A DNA stretch of 64,000 nucleotides from Phormidium ambiguum IAM M-71 (lineage in GTDB: Bacteria; Cyanobacteriota; Cyanobacteriia; Cyanobacteriales; Aerosakkonemataceae). Position 1 is the first letter of the stretch. Each line of letters starts with the position of its first letter. The translations under genes and the position numbers were made by a program. Positions 37,502 to 48,432 of the stretch are shown here, piece after piece. The stretch is from contig NZ_MRCE01000013.1 of assembly GCF_001904725.1 (NCBI RefSeq), forward strand, positions 1-64,000. The letters run 5' to 3'. The notes under the pieces are model-generated. The model was not told where the DNA came from. It did no database searches and worked only from the letters and a program-made list of their open reading frames with translations.

Positions 37502-40500
37502 TTAGCTTCCGCCTATCCGAGAAACGTCACGGGCGTTTTCTTCAAAGGCTGCGGCTAATGCTTCGTCTCCGCTTAAGCCGGATTCAAATGCACGTTTTAA
37601 GCATTCGAGGACTCGTTTGTAGTCGCGGGGCATGACTTTGACGAATTTGGATACCATTTCTTCCCATTTGTCAAGTACTTTGGCGGCTTTTTGGCTTCCG
37701 GTGTACTCGCGGTGTTTTTGGATCATTTCGTGGATGGTTTCGATGTCTTCTTCGTCGAGGGGTTCGATGTCCGCCATTTGGGTGTTGCAACGGGTGGCGA
37801 AGTCGCCTGTTTCATCGAGGATGTAGGCTACTCCTCCACTCATTCCGGCTGCAAAGTTGCGTCCGGTTTTTCCTAAGACTACGACTTTTCCGCCTGTCAT
37901 GTATTCGCAACCGTGATCTCCGACTGCTTCGACGACGGTGTTTACGCCGGAGTTGCGGACGCAGAAGCGTTCGCCAGCTATACCGTTGATGTATGCTTCG
38001 CCGCCAGTTGCGCCGTAGAAGGCGACGTTACCAATGATGATGTTTTCTTCGGGAACGAAACTCGAACCTTTGGGGGGATAAACGATGATTTTTCCACCGC
38101 TTAAGCCTTTTCCTAAGTAGTCGTTTGCGTCGCCTTCTAGTTCTAAGGTTACGCCTTTGGGTACGAATGCGCCGAAGCTTTGTCCTGCACTTCCTTGAAA
38201 ATGTAGGTGTACTGTGTCTTCTGGAAGTCCTTCCCAGTGGCGTTTGGTGATTTCGTTTCCTAAGATTGTTCCGACGACTCGGTTGATGTTTTTGATGGGT
38301 AGGGTGGCTTTTACTTTTTCGCCTTTTTCGATCGCACTTTTACACAAATCCAGCAATACTGTTATATCAAGGGATTTGTCTAAACCGTGATCTTGAGGGA
38401 TTTGGCAATAACGACCGACTTCCGGGCCGACTTCTGGTTGATATAAAATCTTGGAAAGGTCGATATTTTTGGCTTTCCAATGTTCAACGGCTTTTTTCGG
38501 TTCTAAAACATCTGTCCGTCCAACCATTTCGCTGAGGGTGCGGAAACCTAGTTGCGCCATCAGTTCCCGAACTTCTGTGGCGATGAACTTCATAAAGTTT
38601 ACCGTATGTTCGGGGTCGCCGATGAAGGCTTGGCGTAATTGTGGGTTTTGGGTGGCAATTCCAGCGGGGCAGGTGTTAAGGTGACAAACACGCATCATAA
38701 TGCAACCGAGTGTTACCAGAGGTGCGGTTGCAAAACCGAATTCTTCTGCACCGAGTAAGGCTGCAATTACTACGTCCCTTCCGGTTTTCATTTGTCCGTC
38801 AGTTTCTACGGCGATGCGACTGCGGAGGTTGTTTAAGACTAAGGTTTGGTGAGTTTCAGCGAGTCCTAGTTCCCAAGGTAAACCTGCGTGTTTGATGGAG
38901 GTTTGCGGTGATGCGCCTGTTCCTCCGTCATAACCGGAGATTAACACAACGTCGGCGTGGGCTTTGGCTACACCTGCTGCGATCGTACCAACTCCAACTT
39001 CCGAAACTAATTTTACACTAACCCTCGCTTCCCGATTCGCATTCTTTAAATCGTGAATCAGTTCGGCTAAATCTTCAATTGAGTAAATGTCATGGTGAGG
39101 CGGTGGCGAAATTAAACCTACTCCGGGGGTTGAGTGACGCACCTTCGCAATCCAAGGATACACTTTTCGTCCGGGTAATTGTCCGCCTTCTCCAGGTTTC
39201 GCCCCTTGCGCCATTTTAATTTGTAATTCCCGCGCTTGGGAAAGGTACAAACTCGTTACGCCGAAACGTCCTGAAGCTACTTGTTTGATTGCGCTATTTT
39301 TTGAGTCGCCTTGTTCGTTTGTCCAAGTGTAACGTTCTGGATCTTCTCCGCCTTCTCCTGTGTTAGACTTGCCTCCAATCCGGTTCATGGCGATGGCGAG
39401 ACTTTCATGGGCTTCTTTGGAAATTGAACCGTAACTCATTGCGCCTGTTTTGAAGCGTTTCATGATTGCTTCTATCGGTTCAACTTCGTCAATAGGTACT
39501 GGTTGACGTTCTTTGAATTCTAACAATCCGCGCAAGGTGAAATGTTTTTTCCCTTGTTCGTTTACCAGTTTGGCGTATTGTTTGAAGGTTTCGTAATTAC
39601 CTGTACGAACTGCTTTTTGTAAGGTGTGAATTGTTTCGGGACTAAATAAGTGTGCTTCGCCTTCTTTGCGCCATTGATATTCGCCACCAACGTCTAGGGT
39701 ATGTCCGTTGACTTCTCGATCGGGAAAGGCATGAGAATGTCGTAAAATTGCTTCTTGAGCAATAACTTCTAAATCTGCGCCTTCAATCCGCGATGCTGTC
39801 CAAGTAAAATATTTGTCGATGACTGCTTTGTTCAATCCAATAGCTTCAAATATTTGGGCACCGCGATAACTTTGAATGGTGGAAATCCCAATCTTGGAAG
39901 CGACTTTAATTACACCTTTGGTTGCTGATTTGATGTAATTCTTACAAGCGGTTTTGTAATCAACGTTGAGGATTAGTCCTTCGTTAATCATATCTGCGAT
40001 CGTCTCAAATGCCAGATATGGATTTATCGCGCCACAACCGTAACCAATCAAAGTTGCATAATGATGCACTTCTCTCGGTTCACCTGATTCTAAAACTAAT
40101 CCGACTCTGGTGCGTGTACCTTCCCGAATCAAGTGGTGATGTAAACCGGAAACTGCTAAAAGTGCGGGAATTGGTGCATTATCTTTGTCGATATCTCGAT
40201 CGCTCAAAATAATTATACTCACACCATCTGCGATCGCAGCATTCGCCTTTTGGAAAATCTCTTCCATCGCACTTTCCAATCCCTTGACTCCCGCTTTGGG
40301 ATCGAACAAAATTGGCAAAGTAATCGACTTAAATCCACCTTCATTAATATATTTGAGTTTCGCCAAATCTTCATCACTCAAAATTGGGCTTTTCAACTCA
40401 ATCAAATGACAGCTTTCGGGAACTGGGTTGAGTAAATTTCTTTCTGCACCGATCGTAGTTTCTGCCGATGTGATAATCTCTTCTCTGATAGAATCGATCG

Positions 40501-42118
40501 GCGGATTTGTCACTTGAGCAAATAATTGCTTAAAGTAATCGTAGAGTATTTTTGGTCGATCGCTCAACACCGCCAAAGGTGTATCCGCACCCATCGCGCC
40601 AACTGCTTCCACTCCATCTCTCGCCATCGGCGTTAACAGCAACCGCAACTCTTCAAAGGTGTAACCAAAAGCTGTTTGACGTTGGGTTAGGGAATAGTTA
40701 CTGGTGACTGGTAAAATCTCCTTGTCCCCTTGTCCCCTTGTCCCCTTGTCCCCTTGTCCTAGATTCGCCAGTTCTACCATATTATCCTTAATCCATTCGG
40801 CGTAAGGATGTTGGTTGACGATCGTATTTTTGATTTCCTCGTCGGCGATGATTCTTCCTTCTTCCATATTGACGAGGAACATTCTTCCCGGTTCTAAGCG
40901 ACCTTTCAAAGCTACCCTTTCTGGTTCAATGGGTAATACTCCGGCTTCTGATGCCATAATTACTAAGTCGTCTTTGGTGACATAGTAACGAGAAGGACGC
41001 AAACCGTTGCGATCGAGAACTGCTCCCATCATCGTACCATCGGTGAAGGCGATCGAAGCAGGGCCGTCCCAAGGTTCCATCAAACAAGAATGATATTTGT
41101 AAAACGCCTTTTTCTCTGGACTCATTGATTCATGCGCCGTCCAAGGTTCGGGTATCATCATCATTACCGCATGAGGTAAGGAACGTCCCGCCAAAACCAT
41201 TAATTCTAAGGCGTTATCAAAAATCAGCGAGTCACTTCCATCTATATTAATAACTGGCTTGATCTTCTTAATGTCATCGCCAAACAATTCCGACTCAAAC
41301 AAAGATTGTCTAGCGTGCATCCAGTTAATGTTACCCCGCAATGTGTTGATTTCGCCATTGTGGGCGATGTAGCGATAGGGGTGTGCTCTTTCCCAACTGG
41401 GGAAAGTGTTGGTACTGAAGCGCGAGTGAACTAACGCCAATGCGCTTTCCATGTCAGGATCTTGCAAATCGGGGTAATATTGTCCTACTTGCACGGGCAT
41501 TAACATTCCCTTGTAGACGATCGTCCGAGAAGATAAACTACTGGGATACCACATTGGATCGATGTGAGACGCACGAATGGCTATATGTGTACGTTTGCGA
41601 ATCACATAAAGTTTTCTCTCAAATGCCCAATCATCAACGAGATTTGCGGAACGTTGAATGAAAACCTGGCACATAAAGGGTTCGCTGGATTTTGCTGTGT
41701 CACCCAGCGAGGAGTTATCTGTAGGTACGTCGCGCCAACCAAGTACTTTTTGTCCTTCTTCCGCGACAATAGCGGCAAAAATTTCTTGGGCTTTTTGTCG
41801 AACCGCTGGGTCTGGAGAACAATAAACCATGCCTACACCATATTGTCCAGGTTCTGGCAGGGTAATTCCGATCGCAGTGGTGACTTTTTGCAAAAACTTA
41901 TGCGGTACTTGCATTAAAATCCCTGCGCCGTCTCCGGTGTTCGCTTCGCAACCGCAAGCGCCACGATGATCTAAGTTTAAGAGAATTGTTAATCCTTGTT
42001 CGACGATTTCATGAGATTTTTGACCTTTCTGATGAACTATGAATCCTACACCGCAAGCATCATGTTCAAATTGGGGATCGTATAAGCCTTGATTTACTGG
42101 TACTGTGTTACTGTTCAT
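37502..42118 (-). CDS. gltB: glutamate synthase large subunit
   Basis: A 1538-residue enzyme making two glutamates from glutamine and 2-oxoglutarate. Cys22 in HDACGVGF is the glutaminase nucleophile after propeptide removal. The FMN/TIM-barrel synthase domain includes [10 protein letters not shown] and [11 protein letters not shown], and cysteines in [13 protein letters not shown] bind the 3Fe-4S cluster; a C-terminal beta-helix follows. Residues 454-467 ([14 protein letters not shown]) are encoded by an octamer repeat, a probable in-frame insertion in an interdomain linker. It partners GltD, encoded 3.3 kb downstream. Confidence 0.97.
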   Translation of the reverse strand: MNSNTVPVNQGLYDPQFEHDACGVGFIVHQKGQKSHEIVEQGLTILLNLDHRGACGCEANTGDGAGILMQVPHKFLQKVTTAIGITLPEPGQYGVGMVYCSPDPAVRQKAQEIFAAIVAEEGQKVLGWRDVPTDNSSLGDTAKSSEPFMCQVFIQRSANLVDDWAFERKLYVIRKRTHIAIRASHIDPMWYPSSLSSRTIVYKGMLMPVQVGQYYPDLQDPDMESALALVHSRFSTNTFPSWERAHPYRYIAHNGEINTLRGNINWMHARQSLFESELFGDDIKKIKPVINIDGSDSLIFDNALELMVLAGRSLPHAVMMMIPEPWTAHESMSPEKKAFYKYHSCLMEPWDGPASIAFTDGTMMGAVLDRNGLRPSRYYVTKDDLVIMASEAGVLPIEPERVALKGRLEPGRMFLVNMEEGRIIADEEIKNTIVNQHPYAEWIKDNMVELANLGQGDKGTRGQGDKEILPVTSNYSLTQRQTAFGYTFEELRLLLTPMARDGVEAVGAMGADTPLAVLSDRPKILYDYFKQLFAQVTNPPIDSIREEIITSAETTIGAERNLLNPVPESCHLIELKSPILSDEDLAKLKYINEGGFKSITLPILFDPKAGVKGLESAMEEIFQKANAAIADGVSIIILSDRDIDKDNAPIPALLAVSGLHHHLIREGTRTRVGLVLESGEPREVHHYATLIGYGCGAINPYLAFETIADMINEGLILNVDYKTACKNYIKSATKGVIKVASKIGISTIQSYRGAQIFEAIGLNKAVIDKYFTWTASRIEGADLEVIAQEAILRHSHAFPDREVNGHTLDVGGEYQWRKEGEAHLFSPETIHTLQKAVRTGNYETFKQYAKLVNEQGKKHFTLRGLLEFKERQPVPIDEVEPIEAIMKRFKTGAMSYGSISKEAHESLAIAMNRIGGKSNTGEGGEDPERYTWTNEQGDSKNSAIKQVASGRFGVTSLYLSQARELQIKMAQGAKPGEGGQLPGRKVYPWIAKVRHSTPGVGLISPPPHHDIYSIEDLAELIHDLKNANREARVSVKLVSEVGVGTIAAGVAKAHADVVLISGYDGGTGASPQTSIKHAGLPWELGLAETHQTLVLNNLRSRIAVETDGQMKTGRDVVIAALLGAEEFGFATAPLVTLGCIMMRVCHLNTCPAGIATQNPQLRQAFIGDPEHTVNFMKFIATEVRELMAQLGFRTLSEMVGRTDVLEPKKAVEHWKAKNIDLSKILYQPEVGPEVGRYCQIPQDHGLDKSLDITVLLDLCKSAIEKGEKVKATLPIKNINRVVGTILGNEITKRHWEGLPEDTVHLHFQGSAGQSFGAFVPKGVTLELEGDANDYLGKGLSGGKIIVYPPKGSSFVPEENIIIGNVAFYGATGGEAYINGIAGERFCVRNSGVNTVVEAVGDHGCEYMTGGKVVVLGKTGRNFAAGMSGGVAYILDETGDFATRCNTQMADIEPLDEEDIETIHEMIQKHREYTGSQKAAKVLDKWEEMVSKFVKVMPRDYKRVLECLKRAFESGLSGDEALAAAFEENARDVSRIGGS
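40720..40759. repeat. TTGTCCCC octamer repeat within gltB
   Basis: Almost five copies of TTGTCCCC lie inside the gltB coding sequence. The octamer gives a 24-nt (8-codon) reading period encoding GQGDKGTR, so frame is kept when three units are gained or lost together. It resembles the intergenic STRR elements of this genome. Confidence 0.9.
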
Positions 42119-42836
42119 TGTTGATTGAGGATAGAGTGCGTGGTGTGTAATCAGTTGTCATCGAATAACAACTAGATTTGACTAGTATTTAAAGATTTGC
42201 CAGATTTTTAATTAAATTAATCCCGTTCATCCTGTAATCCTTAAATTCTGGCCAAATCCCTGATGGAAATTTCGCCTATTCGCTAAATAGGAACAAATCA
42301 AAATTTTCTAAAAGTTTTATCCAATAAGCGTTTTGTGCAAATTAGGTAACACTTGATTGTAGCCTTGCTACTTTACTGATTTGTTCAGTTTATTTGCTGG
42401 TATAAACTGTTTGAGCAAGATTGGCAAGGTTAGCAAACATAGTGAGTGACTTTAATGATAGTAATGTTTGGGTTATCTTGTGTGTAGGTACGTATGGATA
42501 GGAATTTATGACTAATTTGCTGTTGTTTCATGCTCTAATTGGGAAGCTGTTATCGATCGCTATGAAGGATTTTCTTACGAGGTAGGCTGTTAGGTGCCAG
42601 ATCTTAAGGAAAGTTTTAACTAATCTCATTTGTCAAGTAATGCAGACAATTTTAAGTTTTATGTTTGAAAAAAGGCTGAGATTGAAACCTTTTTGGGAAT
42701 CTGCTGAGTTACAGTATGTTGGGTAACTCGGTAGGTCGAGCAAGTTATATTTTAGCTGCTGATAACGCATAATTAAATGTGGGGAGTATTGTTCTACTGA
42801 GAACTTAATGGATATAACTTTTAAGGCTAGGTGTGT
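42119..42836. other. long spacer upstream of gltB
   Basis: A 718-bp region holds the divergent promoters of gltB and the COG3650-like gene. Only a small hairpin (GAGTTAC 42706-42712 with GTAACTC 42723-42729) is noted. No exact GTA-N8-TAC box, RNA signature or gene is seen. Confidence 0.4.
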
Positions 42837-43331
42837 ATGAGAAGTGTATATTTTTATGCTGTTTTATTAGGCTTATGTGTTAATTGTTTGGGCAGAGATT
42901 CTGTATTAGCAGGTAGCTCAGCAAATGGCATTGATGTTAACAAAAACCCCTCTGAAGAAAATGGCTTAATTGCTCAACGTCCGCCTCAAGAGGAAAGTTT
43001 CACTGCTGTTGGTACAGAACCTTTTTGGAATTTAACCATTAATCGCAATGCCATAGTTTATTCAGCACCAGATTTTTCATCAACGGAAACAAATATCCGA
43101 ACTTACACCTACCCTTATGTTGCACCAAAACCAGCAGAAGGCCGCCCGATTGATGTGGTCAGAGTTTACCGACTCAATGGACAACCCAATGGTACATTAA
43201 TTATTAAAAAGGTCGATTCTTGTAGTGATGGAATGTCGGATAATGTTTATCCTTATGCAGTTACTTTAATTTTAGGCGATCGCGTGCTGGAAGGTTGCGC
43301 GAAAAGACAATCAGCCAAATTTATTGAGTAA
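42837..43331 (+). CDS. secreted COG3650-like protein
   Basis: A 164-residue protein with an N-terminal signal sequence (YAVLLGLCVNCLG) and a domain containing TAVGTEPFWNLTI, the hallmark of the COG3650/META-like envelope proteins, plus SCSDGMSDNVYPYAVTLI and VLEGCAK. The two cysteines of the domain could form a disulfide. The ATG at 42837 is preferred to a GTG at 42831. Its end overlaps the convergent VOC gene by 11 bp. Confidence 0.75.
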   Translation: MRSVYFYAVLLGLCVNCLGRDSVLAGSSANGIDVNKNPSEENGLIAQRPPQEESFTAVGTEPFWNLTINRNAIVYSAPDFSSTETNIRTYTYPYVAPKPAEGRPIDVVRVYRLNGQPNGTLIIKKVDSCSDGMSDNVYPYAVTLILGDRVLEGCAKRQSAKFIE

Positions 43332-43701
43332 ATTCATAAAAAGTTAGGCAAACTCCTGCTAAATCTATCACCGTAAATTCTTTCGGTCCCCAAGGTTTTG
43401 TTTCTAGTTTACCGTTGGGCTGAATTATTTCCCTATGTTTACTTTCTAACTCTTGATAAAGCTGTTCAATCCCTGTGACTTTTAACCGCAGTGATATTTC
43501 TTTGGCTAAATCATGATAATCGCTTTTGACTAAGAAAATTTCTGCATTGTCGCGCTTGACAATAGCCATTCTCAGGGGATTTCCTTCTTTGTGAATGGTA
43601 ACAAAACCGAGTTTTTGCTCATAAAATTCCATAGCTTTTTCTAAGTCATCACCTGCGGGAATAAGTGGACTGATACTGCTGATGTAAGGAGGATTGTTCA
43701 T
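43321..43701 (-). CDS. VOC (glyoxalase/dioxygenase superfamily) protein
   Basis: A 126-residue protein with the paired beta-alpha-beta-beta-beta units of the vicinal oxygen chelate fold: DDLEKAMEFYEQKLGFVTI, FLVKSDYHDLA and a C-terminal FTVIDLAGVCLTFYE with a Glu that usually ligates metal. Substrate is unknown. It is convergent with, and overlaps, the COG3650-like gene by 11 bp. Confidence 0.8.
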   Translation of the reverse strand: MNNPPYISSISPLIPAGDDLEKAMEFYEQKLGFVTIHKEGNPLRMAIVKRDNAEIFLVKSDYHDLAKEISLRLKVTGIEQLYQELESKHREIIQPNGKLETKPWGPKEFTVIDLAGVCLTFYEFTQ

Positions 43702-44071
43702 TGGTGTTAACGTTGTCGATCGTAATTTAAATTAATTATATTGTTCGCTGAAGTAATAAATTACGCAATTTTAAACAGAACAATGATTAAGTTTTGATTA
43801 ATTAATTGATTAAGCGATCGCTACTTAGACTTTTACTATGGTGTAAAATCAATCCTGAAATTCTTATCTATAGATAAATTTAATTATTTATTTCTAAATT
43901 TTGTCATATCGACCTGGGTAATATAAAAATGATAGTAAAACTGTAATGAGCAATGACAGAAAATGCTCTATAAATAGTTATAAAAATTGACGTTTTTCAA
44001 TAAAACTTTTTATAAATTTACAGTATTTACGTAGTGAAAATATAATTAATAGTCAAGAAGAGGTTTGTAAA
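43702..44071. other. AT-rich spacer before the chemoreceptor gene
   Basis: This 370-bp spacer is extremely AT-rich. AAGAAGAGG precedes the ATG at 44072 as the ribosome-binding site. No other feature is seen. Confidence 0.4.
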
Positions 44072-45955
44072 ATGGGTACGGCATTTTTTAATAAATTTCA
44101 AAACAAACTGAGCCTTTTATTAGCGATCGGATTAGTTGTACCAACTACAATTATCAGTATTTACAGTATCAATTCTTCCAGTCGAGAATTGACTTCTTTA
44201 GTTACGGGTCAAATGAAACTGGAAGGAGAAAACAGCAAAAAGTCTATTAACCAATTAATAGATATTAGTAAAGCCGATGTGCTTTATTTAAGTCAAACTC
44301 CGCCAATACAAGGGATTGTCAGATCTAGAGAAAATAAGGGAATCGATCCCTTAGATAAGTCAACTTATGCAGAATGGGTAAAACGACTTAATATTATCTT
44401 TGTTTCTTTTTTAGAAGCTAGACCTTATTATTATCAAATAAGATATTTAGATCAAAATGGCAATGAGCTAGTTAGAGTGAATTCTAGGTCTGGTGCAGTA
44501 GAAGTTGTTCGAGGTTCTCAACTCCAAAATAAATTGAACACTGAATACTTTAGAGAGGCTATGAAATTAAAGCGCCAAGAAGTGTATGTTTCGGAAATTA
44601 ATTTGAATCGAGAAAATGGGAAAATCGAAACTCCCTACATACCAGTTATGAGATTTATCACTCCTATTTATAATACTAAGGGACAAAAAAGAGGTCTTGT
44701 AGTTGCCAATATTTTAGCCAACAATTTATTCCAAAATGGCGAAAATGACTATTTAAAAGATAATTTCCAACAACAATTTTTCGTGGTCAATCGAAATGGA
44801 TATTATTTGTATCATCCAGAAGAAAGTAAAACTTGGGGATTTGAGATAAATAAAGATACAAATCTGAAACGAGACTATTCTCCTGAAGTGACTGACGAAG
44901 TTTTATCTGGAGAGAATGGCTTAACTGACAAAACAACAAACTCTTTAATTAACTATCAAACGTTTTTACCCGATCAAAAAAACCAAGATAGTGCTTTTAC
45001 GTTGATTTATGAAACTCCTAAAAAAGCAGTTTACTCTTCTATTGAAAGCTTTAAGCTATTTGCTTTGATAGTATCAATTTTATCGCTATTAATTGGTTTG
45101 TTTGTTGGTATTTTAATTCTGCGTGGCTTGGTTAAATCAATTCAAGAAATGGTCGGAACTGTTTCGTCTTTTTCTAATCAGCTTTCATCCACAGTTGTCC
45201 AACAAGAAAGAATGGCAAGTCAACAATCAACTTCAGTGCAACAAACTACAGCAACTATGGATGAATTGAGTGTTTCTTCTCGTCAGTCAGCAGAACAAGC
45301 GGAAACAGCTGCGTTTGGTGCTCAGGAAAGTTTGCAAAGAGTTGAACAAGGAACTAAAGCAGTGGCAAAAGTTTTAGAAGAAATGAATAATTTGAAGGAA
45401 AGAGTCGAAGAAATTGCCGGAAATGCTCTTCATTTAGGAGAACAAACAAATCAAATTGGCAATGTCTCTGATGTGGTGATTTCTTTAGCAAATCAAACTA
45501 ATATGTTAGCTTTAAATGCTGCGATCGAAGCAGTCAGAGCCGGAGAACATGGTAAAGGTTTTTCTGTAGTTGCTGCGGAAATTCGTAAGTTAGCAGATGA
45601 AAGCGGGAAGTCTGCTCAACAAATTACTACTTTAGTGAAGGAAATTCAAACAGCAATTCATATAATGGTTGGAGTAACTGAAGCTGGAACGAGAAATGTT
45701 GATTTAGGTGTGCAAATTTCTCACGATATGGCGAAAATTTTCGCTGATATTGCTCAATCAGTAGAAAAGATTGTTGATAATAGTCAGGCGATCGCACTAA
45801 CTTACAAACAACAAGCGATCGCTACTCAGCAAGTCACAGAAGCAATGAATCACCTGACTCAAGGTGCAAACGAAACCGCAAAGGGTATTTCCCAAACAAA
45901 ACAAGGTACTCAAGAACTCAACCAAGTTGTTTTTAAATTAAGTGAAACAATCTAA
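44072..45955 (+). CDS. methyl-accepting chemotaxis protein with dCache-type sensor
   Basis: A 627-residue chemoreceptor. TM1 is at about residues 12-32, an extracytoplasmic Cache-like region covers about 35-325 ([38 protein letters not shown]), and TM2 is at about 328-352. The cytoplasmic signalling domain has the hairpin tip [23 protein letters not shown]. No HAMP domain is obvious between TM2 and the coiled coil. No che genes lie next to it, so it must work with a remote cluster; in cyanobacteria such receptors feed type IV pilus motility or phototaxis. Confidence 0.9.
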   Translation: MGTAFFNKFQNKLSLLLAIGLVVPTTIISIYSINSSSRELTSLVTGQMKLEGENSKKSINQLIDISKADVLYLSQTPPIQGIVRSRENKGIDPLDKSTYAEWVKRLNIIFVSFLEARPYYYQIRYLDQNGNELVRVNSRSGAVEVVRGSQLQNKLNTEYFREAMKLKRQEVYVSEINLNRENGKIETPYIPVMRFITPIYNTKGQKRGLVVANILANNLFQNGENDYLKDNFQQQFFVVNRNGYYLYHPEESKTWGFEINKDTNLKRDYSPEVTDEVLSGENGLTDKTTNSLINYQTFLPDQKNQDSAFTLIYETPKKAVYSSIESFKLFALIVSILSLLIGLFVGILILRGLVKSIQEMVGTVSSFSNQLSSTVVQQERMASQQSTSVQQTTATMDELSVSSRQSAEQAETAAFGAQESLQRVEQGTKAVAKVLEEMNNLKERVEEIAGNALHLGEQTNQIGNVSDVVISLANQTNMLALNAAIEAVRAGEHGKGFSVVAAEIRKLADESGKSAQQITTLVKEIQTAIHIMVGVTEAGTRNVDLGVQISHDMAKIFADIAQSVEKIVDNSQAIALTYKQQAIATQQVTEAMNHLTQGANETAKGISQTKQGTQELNQVVFKLSETI

Positions 45956-46117
45956 TCATTTCATCCCAGCTAGGTACTTTGTTGCGCTTGAGTGCTGTCA
46001 ATAAAGTGCTTAGGGGTATTGCGTTTAGATTTATTAACGTATATAATAACGGATGTTCGATATAAATAGAATCTTTCTGTTAATTAACAAAAACCCTGGA
46101 TTAATTTATAGTGTTTT

Positions 46118-46714
46118 ATGCCAAAAATTGTTGACCACGAACTGTATCGTAGAGAACTCCTAGAAAAGTGCTTTGATTTATTTGCGGAAAAGGGTTATGG
46201 CTCGATAACGATGCGACAAATTGCCGATGGGTTAGGAGTATCAACTGGGACTTTGTACCATTATTTTCCCAGTAAAAAAGCTTTATTTGAGCAGTTAGTG
46301 GAAGAAATAAATCGGCAAGATTTGTTAAAAGTAGCGGCTGAATTGGAAGGAACTCAAACGTTGCAAGAACGGATTGAAGCTTGTGGCAGATTTTTGAAAA
46401 AAAATGAAGATTATTTTATTAAACAAACTTTTATTATGATAGATTTTTGTCAAAATAATGAGCCACAAGAAGTTAAGGGTAATACAGTATTTAAACTAAC
46501 TATTGAGCGTTCATTACAAGCAATTTGTGAATATTTAGGTTTCCAAGATCGAGCTTTAGCTGCTTTTATTATGACTCATATTGATGGGTTGTTACTACAT
46601 AAAATCTGGGTAAATGAAGAAGTTTCAATTAGCGAACAATTTGCTTTATTGGGTGAAATGATTACGGCTTATTTAGAAAAAATTTATTTGCAGAAAAATG
46701 AGGTGAAACGATGA
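46118..46714 (+). CDS. TetR/AcrR-family regulator
   Basis: A 198-residue repressor-type protein. The N-terminal helix-turn-helix ITMRQIADGLGVSTGTLYHYFPSK is classical. The ligand domain is unassigned. The stop codon overlaps the start of devB (ATGA), so the regulator is co-transcribed with the exporter and probably controls it, a common self-contained arrangement. Confidence 0.93.
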   Translation: MPKIVDHELYRRELLEKCFDLFAEKGYGSITMRQIADGLGVSTGTLYHYFPSKKALFEQLVEEINRQDLLKVAAELEGTQTLQERIEACGRFLKKNEDYFIKQTFIMIDFCQNNEPQEVKGNTVFKLTIERSLQAICEYLGFQDRALAAFIMTHIDGLLLHKIWVNEEVSISEQFALLGEMITAYLEKIYLQKNEVKR

Positions 46715-48000
46715 GTTTAAACTTGCCTTCCAAACAAACAAATCAGTGGTTGATTGGAGTAATAGCTGCTGCTACTGCGGCGACTGGGGGAATAATTTAT
46801 TATGCAATTTCTCAGTCTGGTGTTATTAGCCAACCTGCTCCGGCTCCGAGTGTGGTAACGGCTCCAGTTGTGAAAAAAGTCACAGCTTTAGGAAGATTAG
46901 AACCAGAAGCGGAAATAATTAAGTTGTCTGCACCTTTGTCTTTAGATGGCGATCGCATTGGTGAATTATTGGTGAAAGAAGGCGATCGCGTTCAAGCCGG
47001 ACAAGTAATAGCGATTTTGGATTCGAGATCGCGGTTACAAACTGCTTTGCAACAAGCACAAGAACAAGTAAAAGTTGCTCAAGCGAAATTAGCACAAGTA
47101 AAAGCTGGTGCAAAAAGTGGCGAAATTCAAGCACAACAAGCAACTGTCGAACGTTTACAAGCACAATTAGCAGGAGATCGATCGGCGCAATTGCAAGCGA
47201 TGGCTCGTGTTGAAGCGCAGTGGTCTGGGGAAAAATTAGCGCAAGCAGCTACTATTAGAAAATTAGAAGCAGAACTCAACAATGCGGAAGCTGAATTACG
47301 CCGCTATCAAAAGTTATTTTCCCAAGGTGCTATTTCTAATTCCTTGTTTGATAGTAAGCGTTTAAGTGTGGAAACTACTCGCCAAGAATTGAATGAAGCG
47401 AGGGCAAATTTAGAGAAAATTAACACTACAACTATTAAGCAATTACAAGAAGCAAAAGTAATTCTTGAACGAATTAATTCTACTGGTAGCAAGCAAATTC
47501 GAGAAGCACAAGCTACACTAACCAGAATTGCGGAAGTGCGTCCAGTGGATGTCCAAGCAGCGCAAAGCGAAGTTGATAATGCGATCGCATCTGTGAAACG
47601 ATCGCAAACAGATTTAAATTTGGCTTATATTCGCGCTCCCATCGCAGGTGTAATTTTGAAAGTTCATACAAGACCGGGAGAAAAAATATCTAGTTCAGGA
47701 ATTGTCGAATTAGCACAAACCGATCGAATGATGGCGATCGCTGAAGTTTATCAAACTGATATTGGTAAAGTAAAAATTGGACAAAAAGCCACAGTAACCA
47801 GTCAAGCTTTTTCCGGTGAACTTACAGGAATTGTTGACAGAGTTGGCTTACAAGTCGAACGCCAAAATGTTTTTAGTAATCAACCCGGAGAAAATTTAGA
47901 TCGTCGAGTAGTCGAAGTTAAAATTCGTCTAAATCCAGAAGATAGCAAGCAAGTTGCAGGTTTAACAAATTTGCAAGTACAAACAGCAATTGAACAATAA
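46711..48000 (+). CDS. devB: DevB-type (HlyD family) membrane fusion protein
   Basis: A 429-residue periplasmic adaptor. One N-terminal transmembrane helix (WLIGVIAAATAATGGIIYY) is followed by the lipoyl half-motif VTALGRLEPEAEIIKLSAP, a long coiled-coil hairpin (about 110-290) and the second lipoyl half (LAYIRAPIAGVILKVH). With DevC and DevA it forms an MFP-ABC exporter that works with a TolC-like outer-membrane protein. In heterocyst formers DevBCA exports glycolipid; here the substrate is unknown. The symbol reflects homology. Confidence 0.87.
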   Translation: MSLNLPSKQTNQWLIGVIAAATAATGGIIYYAISQSGVISQPAPAPSVVTAPVVKKVTALGRLEPEAEIIKLSAPLSLDGDRIGELLVKEGDRVQAGQVIAILDSRSRLQTALQQAQEQVKVAQAKLAQVKAGAKSGEIQAQQATVERLQAQLAGDRSAQLQAMARVEAQWSGEKLAQAATIRKLEAELNNAEAELRRYQKLFSQGAISNSLFDSKRLSVETTRQELNEARANLEKINTTTIKQLQEAKVILERINSTGSKQIREAQATLTRIAEVRPVDVQAAQSEVDNAIASVKRSQTDLNLAYIRAPIAGVILKVHTRPGEKISSSGIVELAQTDRMMAIAEVYQTDIGKVKIGQKATVTSQAFSGELTGIVDRVGLQVERQNVFSNQPGENLDRRVVEVKIRLNPEDSKQVAGLTNLQVQTAIEQ

Positions 48001-48060
48001 ATTACCGCTGGCTTTTTTATAACGGATGACCAATATAAAATTTTCTGGAGTTCATCAAAA

Positions 48061-48405
48061 ATGCTGCAACTAACATATCTAACTTTGTGTATTTTGGGTA
48101 CAATTCTCCCTTACAGCCAATTCATACCGTTTTTAATGGAGCATGGGTTTGATTTTCAGCTATTTTATGAGGAACTATTTATCAATCGAATTTCGAGTTT
48201 TTTTGCAATGGATTTAATAGTTACCTCTGTAATTCTTTGGATATTTATATTTGTTGAAGGTAGAAGGCTAGAAATGAAAAACCTGTGGATTTACATTGTT
48301 AGCAATTTATTAGTTGGAGTTTCCTTAGCCTTACCCTTATTTCTCCTAATGCGAGAAAGAAAACAACAAAAAACCATAAATATCGACTTAGTTTCCAATC
48401 CTTAG
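48061..48405 (+). CDS. DUF2834 family membrane protein
   Basis: A 114-residue protein with three hydrophobic helices. The pattern LCILGTILPYSQFIPFLMEHG and FFAMDLIVTSVILWIFIFVEGRR matches DUF2834. It sits between devB (60-bp gap) and devC (27-bp gap) in the same direction, so it is part of the exporter operon and may be an accessory factor. No function is known for the family. Confidence 0.8.
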   Translation: MLQLTYLTLCILGTILPYSQFIPFLMEHGFDFQLFYEELFINRISSFFAMDLIVTSVILWIFIFVEGRRLEMKNLWIYIVSNLLVGVSLALPLFLLMRERKQQKTINIDLVSNP

Positions 48406-48432
48406 TCCCCAATACCCAATCCCCAAACATCT

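Noticed and set aside
37253-37558. 101-residue plus-strand frame downstream of gltB
   Set aside because: It consists of translated inverted repeats and runs into the antisense end of gltB.
42119-42836. NtcA box upstream of gltB
   Set aside because: Only near-matches were found, such as GTA-N7-TAC around 42358 and GTA-N8-AAC around 42716; none fits GTA-N8-TAC.
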